DNA of 64,000 nucleotides from Armillaria gallica (taxonomy: Eukaryota > Basidiomycota > Agaricomycetes > Agaricales > Physalacriaceae), in NCBI GenBank assembly GCA_037576215.1, contig JBANDB010000011.1, positions 1,240,001 to 1,304,000 of the forward strand. Reading direction: 5' to 3'. This document shows positions 11,437-21,725 of the stretch, one piece after another. Position numbers and translations under genes: made by a program. Positions within the stretch are counted from its first letter, which is position 1. The number at the start of each line of letters is the position of its first letter. A model generated the notes under the pieces. That model saw only the letters and a program-made list of their open reading frames with translations, was not told where the DNA came from and ran no database searches.

Positions 11437-11581
11437 ATACTAAAAAGGTTTTCCCAAAATAGTTGTATTTATTATATTTATAAAGAACTCATATCTATAT
11501 TTGGCAATACAGCGGTATCTAGGGTATTAAGGCACAGATGCATTTGAAATAGAGCGTACCAGTCTTGTATGCCATAGTACC

Positions 11582-11807
11582 CACACGTTCTTGGTTCATG
11601 AAGAGGCTACGACAAATTTTCCCCAGCAAGAACATAGCCGGACAGTCCATGCGAGCAGGCGGCGCTACTGATCTCGCAGAACAAGGAGTACTGCCATATC
11701 TGATTCAGGCTCGCAGCAGATGGTCCTCCACTGCCTTCAAGATATACATTTGAAAAAACCCAGTCCTCCTCCAAGCCATGATCGACACTAGAGCACCCTC
11801 TATCTAG
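11582..11807 (+). pseudogene. Tyrosine recombinase, 3' part
   Basis: This continues the recombinase after the TIR element with TRSWFMKRLRQIF, then GQSMRAGGATDLAEQG (the box II region with its catalytic Arg), then RWSSTAFKIYI, containing the nucleophilic Tyr. A TGA at 11751-11753 follows 'KIYI' where relatives usually have Arg before 'KNPVLL', so it is probably CGA changed to TGA. Readthrough would end at TAG 11805-11807. The His normally found in box II appears as Gln here. Confidence 0.8.
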
Positions 11808-11858
11808 CCAATCCTCCGCGTACATTCCCCTCGTCCTTTTCAGTTCTAGTACCCAATA

Positions 11859-11969
11859 GCGCTCGTACACACGGCGTCTGGATAGGTTCCAATTTGACTC
11901 GTGCCCTTAGGGGCATTTTTTGCAGTAAACTCGTACGATTTTGGTCGGACACTCGTCGGCCAATTAGTC
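11859..11969 (+). repeat. 3' direct repeat, copy 1 (putative B1)
   Basis: A 111-bp unit repeated at 12507-12617 (offset 648 bp), with three single-base differences seen. It contains GTGCCCTTAGGGGCATTTTT, a short hairpin followed by a T-run. The position just after the recombinase fits the B1 repeat of split-direct-repeat retroelements. Confidence 0.8.
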
Positions 11970-12506
11970 GGGTTTAAAGATTTGTATTTACACAAGTCTA
12001 ATTGGTAAGAGGTCATTGCATTTCGGCTCTCTGCCCTTTCCTCACGCCTCCCACAGGCGTCGGCCGCTCCAGCGCGCGTAATCTACCATATTCAGGATAT
12101 GCGGTCTCAGCCTCCCCACGGGAGCCTCCCCCGGGAGTCTTAGCCGTCTCACTAGTGAGTACGTGCCACAAATTTTCATATTCACAGGATTAAACGGGCT
12201 TCCAGTATCCTCCCCGTGTCTCTCTTTCCTTCGGACTATATGTACCTGGTAGTCTCAGCACGAACGCTTACCGCTCTCGCTGAACTACCAGGTACGAACT
12301 TTTCTTTCTTATGTAGTTTTTTCGTGTGGACTCACTCGGGCTCTTGACAGAGCACGGTTTTTCTCGTACCCACCCTGGACATTATGGACATTACTCTATT
12401 CATCGACGACATCGTCGTCTTGGACTTGACGGACTACTTTACTGTGCATTCGGACTTTCAGACATTCTTAGCTTACTACTTGATGTACCATAATATCTCC
12501 CACCCA
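11970..12506 (+). repeat. Core between the 3' repeats (putative A2) with hairpin
   Basis: 537 bp between the two 111-bp repeats. It contains a 12-bp perfect inverted repeat, GTACCTGGTAGT at 12242-12253 and ACTACCAGGTAC at 12284-12295, with a 30-nt loop. By the split-repeat model a copy (A1) should begin the element. I saw none upstream in the window. Confidence 0.5.
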
Positions 12507-12617
12507 GCGCTCATACACGCGGCGTCTGGATAGGTTCCAATTTGACTCGTGCCCTTAGGGGCATTTTTTGCAGTAAACTCGTACGATTTTGGTCGGACGC
12601 TCGTCGGCCAATTAGTC
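12507..12617 (+). repeat. 3' direct repeat, copy 2 (putative B2)
   Basis: Second copy of the 111-bp repeat at 11859-11969. It marks the probable 3' end of the DIRS-like element, and homology between the copies stops after 'ccaattagtc'. Confidence 0.8.
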
Positions 12618-14972
12618 TTTGATAAACACCCTCTCTTTTCCTCTCTACTATCGGAAAGAATCGGGGAAGTGTAAACACAGTGCACTGCCACTCTTTCCTT
12701 TTCCGTGCTCTCGCTAACGGCTTCACGGCGCCCGCTTGCTTTGTGCCTCTACTGTACTTGCGTCTGCGGGCCTACGATTGTAACGTTCATCAATATGTAT
12801 GTTTTTCTTTATCCTTGTATGCTACTTGATTTCATTTTGGCCAACCATAGTCGCGTCTTTTTGTCCAATGCATCTAGCCTTCATCTTCCATGAGGAACTC
12901 TCCACCCTTAGGGAAGTCGTCCTCAGTAAAGTCTCGCAGCAAACGTGTTGTTTCTTGCCCAGAACTTCGCGATAATTCTACATGGAAATTGAACAGGCTC
13001 AGTCTACCTGTTTCAGGCCACCAATCATTACTGGGATAGTTTGTGCTCGGGAGGATGCATTGGGTATTGTCATCTTGTAATGGTATGATGCATCTTTACT
13101 CCCCTTGTTTGCACAGTATCGCACTCGTATCCTCATGCTTTGCCCCGCAGGCTGAATTGGAACGACGTTCTCTTCCGGGCCTATTAGTCCTTCCGCCCGG
13201 GTGTCCGATTCATCTTGACAAGAACAAGAATCAGAAAACGCTGCAACTCAGCATTCTCCTCCATTGAGGCTACTAGCAGCAGTTTTTGTAGATCTAATCC
13301 CACATGCGACATCAACGATTGTCCCGCGCGCGCCAGATGAAATCATGAAGTACAGAATCACTACGGAAGCGCAAGGTATCTTCTATGCATCCTGAGTCAC
13401 CGACTAAGAAGCGATGGGTTGAAAACATATGTACACCTTACATTTTTTCTAAAGTTTGTACATGCAATGATTTAATGAATATCGGTCTACTAGATAATTT
13501 CTTAAGTTTTCCTTGCTGTCAAGCAAGGTCTGCGCTGCCGGCAGGCGGCCCTTCCCCAGTCCATACACTTCGCTTAATATAGGCAACGATAGCATGCCAA
13601 CGCCGACACCATGACCTCGAACGACTGCATCGATACCCATGGTGGGCTTGTTCCACTGGTCACTGAATCACAGAGTCATCGATGCCGAGTGGGAAGAGCG
13701 TTTGTCAAAGTGCTGACACGGCGACCGCAGGCCGACCGATTTGTGGTCGGTCATTTAGTGCTCGCGAAATTCTCGAAGATCAAACTATTGTTGTGTAACA
13801 CTCTTCGAAGAATCGTCGATCCCATGAGATTGCGGAGGATTGACGAATAACTATCTGCAAGCTCGCATCTGTCGTTGAGTAGACTATACAAGTACAGTGA
13901 AGCTGCATTTGTCAGTACATTACTGAGTTCTGCGTGCCCACCATCAAGGCTGACAGATGTCATTAGTGAATCACCACTGTCGCATAGCTAGTTCATGCGT
14001 AGGTCGTACGCTTACAGGATCCGGCGAGTGAGCTGCCATAAGTGCTGCGAATGAGAGGGCGAGCCATGCAGATATGGTGCGTTGGCACGACCACTAAGAT
14101 AAGAAGATACGTATGATAGTAGCCCAAGTCGACTGGCCGTCAGGGATTAGTGACATGGTATGAGCTTCAGAGACAATATCATGAACAGAATCACGCTCAG
14201 GACACGGCCGGAGTAACGCCTTCATTCTATCCCTTGATTCTGTTCGCGATGATGGTGAAAGGTGATGTTGTTAAGCGATAAGGAATATCTACAAGGTTCG
14301 AAATCCAGACCAAAACTAATCAGATCCTCCGTTTCTTTGGGGGACTGATCACGGCTGATTCCTGATAACCGCGCTTCAAGTGGGGAGGAGATCCATACTA
14401 TACTTAAATCAGAGGCGTTGACCCAACGCAGCAATAACACTCACGGCGATCCTATGTGAAGACGAAGTCGGTATCTACATGTATAAATAGTGAGATCGAA
14501 GCGAGATTCGGGAGCGTTATACGCACTCCTCTTCCACGTGCAGACTGGCGAGATTGATGTTAGCCAAAGACGAAATTCAACAGTAAGAGCGTACCGTTGT
14601 AAGCGTGGAACGAAGGGGTGGAGCATGAGCCAACGGCTGTGTGAAAGGGGGTGATTAACCGGAGTACTCGATGGGGGTTAGTATAAAACATGTACAGAAC
14701 AGCATGAAGACTAGTGAAGATCATCATTATGAGTACAGAAGAACCATCAGAGAGAACAAAAGGCGGCGTACTTGGCCTCCGCAGCACCGAGAGGTGGAGG
14801 TGGATGACTGTAAACGAAATCAATATCAGTAGGCTGCTTTGTAGATTACGGCGAAAACACACTTTAACTGGCGTAGAAACATTGGCTGTTGGAGAGATTT
14901 GAGCGGACTCCCCTATGGGTTTCGACGGCGATAGCAAGACTAGCTTGGAGGACTGGCCTCGACATGAGTCGA
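12618..14972. other. No recognisable gene
   Basis: Only short frames in conflicting phases. A 79-codon plus-strand frame at 13611-13850 has no recognised domain. I see no repeat shared with the rest of the window. Confidence 0.4.
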
Positions 14973-15639
14973 TTAAGAAGAAATCATGAAGGACATGAAC
15001 CAACGGCTGTCGTGTCTGGTACGATAATTTGAGTTGCGGTACTTGCGGTAGTTGTTTCGGTAGGTGACTGTACATTGGTCAAAGCGAGCATGGTGTCGAA
15101 GAGGCGAAACAACTCACGGTATTCGGAAGGGTAGGAGCCTCTTCTATGGTACCCCGAGCTTGAGAATTTGAGGCTGGAATCTGGTAACGTGGGCAGGTTA
15201 GGGTATCTCCCCTGCTGTTCAACATACAGCTTCACGCACTATCGGCAGTTCTTCTTGTTTACTTGGAAGTATATTGGTGGACGGGTCCTGCTCTGGAGAA
15301 GACATGTTCTGGAATTGGGCTTCTGTTGGGGTTTCGGCGGCGGTGTATGCCTTAGCGACCTCAGAATGCTACAGTAAGAACCGGATGAGAACAGTCAGTG
15401 GTAGAAGTCATGCGCACCGCAATCAGAGAGTCCTTCAGGCGCTCCTCTAAACCCAGTACCGTTCGCTTGAGGTCGGCATTTTCGCAATCGACCCTCTCCT
15501 TCTCACACAATAACTGGCTGAGCTCCTGTCTCGTCTTCCCTGCTTGCTGCCTGAACTTGTCGCGCTCCTCTTTAAGCTCTGAGATAATCTTTGAGAGATG
15601 TTCATTCTCCTTTGAAAGACTGTCGGTGGTGCGCTGCAT
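14973..15639 (-). CDS. Small coiled-coil protein, multi-exon
   Basis: The ATG at 15639 starts MQRTTDSLSKENEHLSK, a strongly charged heptad-like coiled coil to about residue 70 (EELKEER- and LKRTVLGLEERLKD-type repeats). A short intron (GTGCGC...CTGTAG, about 15372-15417) leads in frame to HSEVAKAYTAAETPTEAQ. A second intron (GTAAAC...TTACCAG) leads to SSLKFSSSGYHRRG. A third possible intron (GTGAGT...GTACAG) gives a basic Tyr/Arg-rich tail ending at TAA 14973-14975. Without it the frame ends at 14984. Frames agree across the first two junctions, which supports a real gene. No family recognised. The coiled coil suggests dimerisation. Confidence 0.5.
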
Positions 15640-15846
15640 GATGATATGCTTAGGAGAAATGAGGAACGGATGTTTCAGGCGGGCGGGGAGTGTCAAATTA
15701 AAAAGCGGCGTCGGCCGAATTGCTCCCGCGCAGCCGTGACAACTGCCGGTCTTCGTTATTGCGTTGTGGACCGATATCACCTTTTGTAAAGCCTAAAGAA
15801 AATACAGGATGAATTCCTGATGATAATTTCACCGGGAAGACACTTA

Positions 15847-16110
15847 CCTAGTCGCCTTCCGCTCTTCCATCCTACCAGAGAGGACTCTAGCAAGTCTCTT
15901 AGAATCTGCCATACCGTATTGTCTACGCATTCGTAGGAGCGGATTGCCTGACATTAGAAATTGGCTTAGAAAAGGGGCGGAAGTCAGCACATGAGAAGTG
16001 CCGACGTTGAGTTCCCTCAATTGCGACGACGACACTGGCGTGCAAACGAACCTTCGCAAGACCATTGAGACGGAGATACTTATAAGCGCTCCAAGTGCCA
16101 GGTATGCTTG
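15847..16110 (-). pseudogene. F-box/LRR paralogue fragment
   Basis: The minus strand matches the C-terminal part of the array F-box genes: LRELNVGTSHVLTS corresponds to LRELSVGTSKLPSK, PFLSQFL to RFLSQFL, and RMEER near the end is shared. At DNA level 'gacgttgagttccctcaatt' aligns with the same stretch of the copy at 29904-31629. The N-terminal four fifths are missing and the frame is disturbed. It is the leftmost trace of the transporter/F-box array. Confidence 0.7.
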
Positions 16111-17014
16111 GCGACGAGAACAAAAGCTTCCCAGCCGGTGGCAAGGCGGAGACTCGGAAGGATCAAGAGGAAGATCTGCGACCATTCAGCAGTTCTGGAG
16201 AAGGTTCTGGCTCTTGTTCTGAGTGAACAGAAGGTGTTTCATCAAAAAGCGAACAAACTGCGGCAGACAGACAGCGATTAGATGCAAATGAGTACAACCG
16301 AACGTCCGATGGAAGGGGAGGTCAATGTATCAGCCATGAGAACGAAGCCGCATATTTTGAACGCGATGATACAACCATGACTAGCTTCCGGGTGGAAATT
16401 CTGGGTCTCGTACTTGGACGACTGCGAAGAACAGAGTCAAGCTTTTGTGCGAGTGACTAGTGGTTGTCACAGGTCACGGGACGTGACAGAACGTGTTGAA
16501 GCCGCCTTAACTCAAACGAACCCGACGAAACGTATGCGACTCTTGCAAGCGCGCAGTACCAGAATATCCAGATAGATCCTGATTCTGGTGGCGCTGTCCA
16601 CTCGGTGCGTCTCATGGAAACCCTGTCAATTCAATTTAACCCACTACCAGACCAAGGAATATACCTCGAAAGGCACAGCAGCTGACGTCGCCAAGGGCTC
16701 AGACCCTTTGAGCATACGGCCGGACAGATATCGTGTTACCGACATTTGCGAAGCCTCCGGGAGTATATGATGCTGTCCTTAGATTCATCTGGTTTTGACG
16801 ACAACTTGCATCGCCTTTATACCCTCAAATAGTGCACACCATTAGAAACCGATAGAGAAATTTATTCGCATAATCTCTGAAGAACGGGATCAGTATGCTG
16901 CATTACGCGAACGAGAGTACTGCGTACCTAAAAACGGTATTTTATGCATGTGCGTCACTACCTGGATGAGAATTGAATGAGTGAGAAGCAATGCTAACAC
17001 AAAACGGCATACCA
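16111..17014. other. Array spacer with GGTCAC/GTGAC palindrome
   Basis: No gene. It carries GGTCACGGGACGTGACA at 16472-16488, a near-copy of the imperfect palindrome found in two other array spacers (26078 and 32041). Confidence 0.5.
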
Positions 17015-18574
17015 TCACAGCAGATACACAAATGACGGAGCCAAGTCTCCATCCATCCCTTTAACGTTCCGTTCCAGCATCTTCGCCTTCCGATTCATCC
17101 ACACGAAATACCATAAACACAACACAGACCCCACAGCCATCCCGCCACTGAACGCCACCATCACTCTTGTCACAAGTACGTACTGGGGAGCCGTGCTCCA
17201 GCTCCCCATCAACCACGTCGACAGGATTCCTCCAACGCTCGACAAGATGAATGCGATAGCGATCGCCATTGCACGGCAAACGTGCGGTGCTGAATTGGTC
17301 GAGTTCCACGATGCTAGCGCCAGAGTGGCGGCGTACACGCCAGGTATGGAGAGAAAGAGACTGCCATACCGGGTGTGTGCCGACGACGATGCGAGAAATA
17401 TGATGAATCCTATCAAGGTGGTGATAGAGGCCACAATACAAACAAGGCCTCGGACAGGGAACCTGTCGCATAGGTAGGCGGTCACCACCGACAACGCAAA
17501 GGCGGTAGCAAACGGCGGTACACTCATGAGCTGCGAGCGAGCTGCCGTGTATCCCAAGCTCTGGACAATCGACGGGGTAAAGCTATGGATGATAGAGTCA
17601 GAATATTTGAAAAGAGCGACATGAGAGGGGAAATACGTACAACGCCAAGCCAAAGAGAACAGCACCCAAAAAGAAGGATACAACACTGATGATCCAAGCG
17701 TGGGGTGCGACAAGTGCCTTCCTCACTTCCCTCCACTCAAACCTCTCTCCTCCAGACTCAGCAACCTGACTGGTTACGTATTCGCGTTCTGCTGGACGCA
17801 AAAATCTCGCAGCCATAGCATCCCGAGGCATAAGGAAGTAGCTCATAAGGCCCCAAGCTACGGTGAATGCGCCTTCCAGGATGAATATCCATCGCCACCC
17901 TGCACGTCCACCTACGCCGTCCATGCGTATGATACCGGAAGCGAGGATTCCTGAGAACGCTCCTGATAGAGAGGCAGAAGCGAAAAATGCCGCTATGCGG
18001 GTGGTCATCTTGGCACGAGGGTAGAAATGCGTCAGGTATAATACCAGTCCGGGAAAGACACCGCCTGCGAAGACGCCGAGGAAGAACCGACAGGCAAGGA
18101 GGCCGCCATAGCTTGTCACCACTCCTTGGAGGGGTGACGATGCCCCAGCTGATCAATATGGTGGGAAGGAGATAATTCGGTCCAATGACCTGAGTGGGTG
18201 TCAATGAGTTCGAGACGATTGGAAAGATGCAGTCTGACGTACTCGAAGTAGAAGATTTGAGGGTAGTTCAGTAGCAAGATTCGTAACATAGGCGACGGTC
18301 AAAGCAATGCTATACTGCTTGTTTGTCATTTGGAGATCGCGTTGAAGGCCTGCAATGCGCGCGTTGCCGATATTCGTTCCGTCCTGTGCCAGCTTTCAGT
18401 AATCTAAGGAATCGAAACGACAATGAAAGAGAACATGGCTATGACTGGCAGCAGAAACAAGTCCAGCTTCAGCCATACCCTCCTGGCCGACACTACATCA
18501 AGTTCGATGCTGGGATGGATCTCTTCGCTGTTGGGACCATTTGCATCGCGCTTGTCCTGAAGGGAGTCAACTAT
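17015..18574 (-). pseudogene. Dal5-like MFS transporter, pseudogene (copy 1)
   Basis: This aligns over its whole length with the intact copies at 21726, 27403 and 32998 and keeps the last two exons nearly whole (GGVFPGLVLYLTHFYPRAKM, GWRWIFILEGAFTVAWG, SLGYTAARSQLMSVPPFA). Three defects are visible. The start codon position (18572-18574) reads ATA instead of ATG. Exon 1 has lost most of the 'FYFLSFL' end and its splice donor. About 2 bp are missing near 18130 after 'GIVT', shifting the frame. It is the oldest-looking transporter copy of the array. Confidence 0.8.
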
Positions 18575-19149
18575 GATTGTTAGAGATAATGGAACAGTAG
18601 AATATATATACCCACAAGGTCATGGGGTGAAAAATTCCGCCACCCAGAAGGAGTGAGAAATGTTTGAGTGGATCTTGCAGGAATGATTGAACAGTGAAAG
18701 AAAATGGCTGTTATCCTAAATAGAAGCGCTACTGCTGGTTAGGCATCCTAACTGTGGTATCCTGGAATGCGACAATGAGAATCGAACCAGATGACAAGAA
18801 GATTAAAGTGAACCTTATCGAATCTCTCCCATCATACGCATTTCGGCTTCTTCCATTCTCCATCCAGGACGACCCAAATTAAGCCCAATTCTTTTTCGAG
18901 GTGTAAAGCGCCAGACAGAATATTTTCACGTTAAAAGGATTATGTGGCCACAATCCCGACGGCGTGAATGAGAACATGGTGGTTCATTGTCAAAACGTAT
19001 TGGCGGCATACGAGTTGTACATATTTGGAATAGAGGCTACTGAAATACATTTGAATATTCTTTCACGCGGCCATTTCTGCCACAACTCGGCAACTGCCGC
19101 TACTGGATCTTTCACGTCCAATCACGCCCTTTCCCTTCATCCTTTCACC
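18575..19149. other. Array spacer between transporter copy 1 and F-box 1
   Basis: No gene. The first ~500 bp match the 5' flanks of the other transporter copies (for example 'gagaacatggtggttcattg'). Homology stops near 19070 after 'atattctttcac', where the inverted F-box gene begins. That point is a rearrangement breakpoint. Confidence 0.55.
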
Positions 19150-20894
19150 ATGAGCAGCCCACCTATAGCATTGTCATTAACATCGTAAGAGATTTCTGTA
19201 AGAATTCCTACTTATATACTTACTTATTCTCAGCGACGAGTCTCCTCCGATGCACCGCCTCTTTACCATCCCGGAGTTGGTCACCGCAATCATCAGAGAA
19301 CTTGGTTGGATGCAGTCGCTTGCCCACGGTCCTCTCACTGTGTGTAAATTATGGGCAGACATCATCATAGATTGGATTTGGCACGACGTAAATGATCTTA
19401 GGACCATTTTTCGTCTGCTCGCACCTGTTGAAGAGCAACCTTTAGATGGCGAAGACGGCTTTTACGATTTGCAATGTGTGAGTCAGACAAGTAGTATGTA
19501 CCATAATGACGCTGAATCTAGGAATATCTGCCTGACAGTCGTTCAAAACCCTCCCTACACCGAGTGGATGGGCGCGCTTCGATTTATACAGACGGCGAGT
19601 GCGCACTCTGGATAATAATCAAGATGAAATGTTGATCATGAATTTTCGTCCCGTCATAAGCGACATCGCTGTGCTTCGGCCAGACTATATGGCTTTTTTC
19701 CCCAATCTCACCGAACTTTTCTGGACATACGCCCATGGTGATTTGTGGCGCGAGTCGGTCTTCTTCATGCACAAGGGCATCAAAAAATTATCCCTTACGC
19801 TTTGGTTAGGAGAGCCTGAGGGTCAAGAAACCATCTTGCAATATTTCGAGCACATAGCCATTCGTATGCCGCATCTTCAGAGCTTTCATTTGACTCTCTG
19901 TTATGATGCCACCGCCGAGTCTCAAGCTCATATCGGACCTGCGCTTTCATGGCTTCTTCCCAAATTACGGCATCTTACAGCCCTCACTCTTCCCAGAATG
20001 GTAGACGCGTACGCTGTGATTTCTTCAACGGCATCTCTTCCCAATCTCGAAACCATCAACGCCAACATTTCTGTGGCCATGATTAGGCCGTTTTCCGTCT
20101 CTCCCCCCACTTCCAATGTCACATTATCCTGCAGCCTCCAAAGCCTCAACCTTGGGATCTCATATTCCGAAGCTGCTACCTATCTTCTCTGTACGGAGTT
20201 CCCTGTGATGACCAAGCTGACTTTATGGTCGCACGAGCCCGAGTCTCAGGTATCTACCGGGGCACTCACGAGGGCCATAGCACTGCATTGTGCGTCCTTA
20301 CGCGACATCTCGCTCATAGCTGACACTGCAGACGGGCTTGACCTCCCTTCCGATAGACGTATAGAACTCGCCGACATCCAGCCGTTGTTTTGCTGTCGCA
20401 GTGTTGTCCGCTTTTCGATCACCCATGCATTACCCCTTCTGCTCACCAACAACGACATTAGGAACCTCCTCCAAAACTGGGTTACGGTCGTTGATCTTTC
20501 CCTTAATCCTTCTCCGTCGCACATATCGCCGCCAGATGCGTCCAAACCATATTCCGACTGGGAAACTCTAGTCGTTGTCGCCGAGCATGGAGGACACCTG
20601 GAAAACTTGGGTCTCCATCTAAATGGTTTTGCGAAGATTCCTCCATGCATAGGCACGACGTCATTGCCCAAATTGAAGCAGCTGTGCGTCGGAACTTCGA
20701 AACTTCCCTCTAAAATGGGGGATGTCCTAGGTCCCGCCCGGTTCCTCAGTCAGTTTCTTACCCTTCAGTGTCGGGTACAGTGCTCCTATAAGTGCCCAGA
20801 CCCTAAGGGTTGGGATATCCTATCCGAGTTACTAGAGCATTCTATTCGGGTGAGGATAGAAGAACAGGAGTTGGCTAAGACACGAGTTCGCTAA
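19150..20894 (+). CDS. F-box protein with LRR-like tail (copy 1, inverted)
   Basis: Three exons fit in frame: 19150-19184, 19234-19477 and 19539-20894, giving 544 aa. A short leader (MSSPPIALSLTS) precedes the F-box: MHRLFTIPELVTAIIRELG...LTVCKLWADIIIDWIWHDV. The long C-terminal part (residues ~100-540) has regularly spaced Leu-rich segments such as FFPNLTELFWTY and LPKLRHLTAL, as in leucine-rich-repeat F-box proteins. These act as substrate receptors of SCF ubiquitin ligases by binding Skp1 through the F-box. It is opposite in orientation to the other array copies but has the same intron positions. No defect seen. Confidence 0.85.
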
Positions 20895-21725
20895 ATAAAT
20901 CTTCGTCAGGAATAGAACGGAAATCTTGTATATGTTACACTAATATTAATAGTGGTTGTCACGACTGTGCGTGTGCGTAGTCACATTATCATCAACATGT
21001 TAATAACATACTCACCAATAGTGGTACTGGAATGAGATTACTTACGAAACAGAATGCGCTGCCTGGAAGTACTCACCAATCGATTCTTGGCACCTCTACA
21101 ATGCTGAGCAACCGAAGCTAGGCCATACCGGCTTGTTCGCCCGAGAATTGCAGCGACTTATTTCTTTCAAGGCTAACACCCAAATTAGCGGAAGATTTGA
21201 GAAACAATTACGACGAAGTACTTGACGCTGGTACGAAGTTTGATATGGAACATGTCCTTGCAAGTTGGATAGTATAACATCTAATACGAACATGACAGCC
21301 ACGGTGACCTCACAGCACCATGATCCACTCTTCAGACGTGTCATCGGAGCAACATCGAACAATTAGATCAAAATAAGGTATCGGGGCAGACCACATACGA
21401 ATCAAGAGCCACGAGTAAGGGTGGCGCCGTGGCTATGTGAACATTTTAGCCAATGCTAGTGCCATGAGCACTCACTTCCGATACACATGGGCCTCGATAA
21501 TATTTGGGATCCCTTACGCCCCCACGGGTGGTGCCCACGATGGGAACGAGAGATGGATATTTATTGAATGGCATCAAAATTTACAACCGGTATATCTCAA
21601 ACCGCAACCGGTAAGGCCTCTCACCCTGAAGAAAGATCGTTGGGGGCATCAAAATTACAATCTGAAGGAGGTTCATCATCATCAATCAGCACTCATCACG
21701 CATAAATGAAGGGAAAAACTTACCA
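20895..21725. other. Array spacer
   Basis: No gene seen. It lies between two converging genes (F-box 1 and transporter copy 2). Confidence 0.4.

Larger units (their letters stand above)
9192..11577. mobile_element. Non-autonomous TIR element, 2386 bp, TACC target duplication
   Basis: The terminal inverted repeats are 26 bp with one mismatch: left 9192-9217 begins CTATGGAATACAAG, and right 11552-11577 ends in TATGCCATAG. The flanks are TACC at 9188-9191 and TACC at 11578-11581. Deleting the element plus one TACC restores the recombinase frame across GSVP/TRSWF. There is no coding frame inside; the DNA is AT-rich with TCTTC and GT runs. It contains the foldback element at 10215-11436. A 4-bp duplication excludes hAT (8 bp) and Tc1 (TA); I cannot assign a superfamily. 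Confidence 0.9.
3031..12617 (+). mobile_element. DIRS-like tyrosine-recombinase retroelement, decayed and nested
   Basis: The order gag-like protein (zinc motif) - reverse transcriptase - RNase H - tyrosine recombinase - repeated 3' end is that of a DIRS/PAT-type retroelement. These integrate with a tyrosine recombinase instead of a DDE integrase. Several in-frame stops, one frameshift and two large insertions (4162-6735 and 9192-11577) show it is dead. Without the insertions it would be about 4.6 kb. The 5' boundary is uncertain. The 3' end is set by the second of two 111-bp direct repeats. Confidence 0.85.

Noticed and set aside
14560..15075. A 171-codon hydrophobic minus-strand frame
   Set aside because: It overlaps the end of the coiled-coil gene in another frame and has no recognisable domain or start context.
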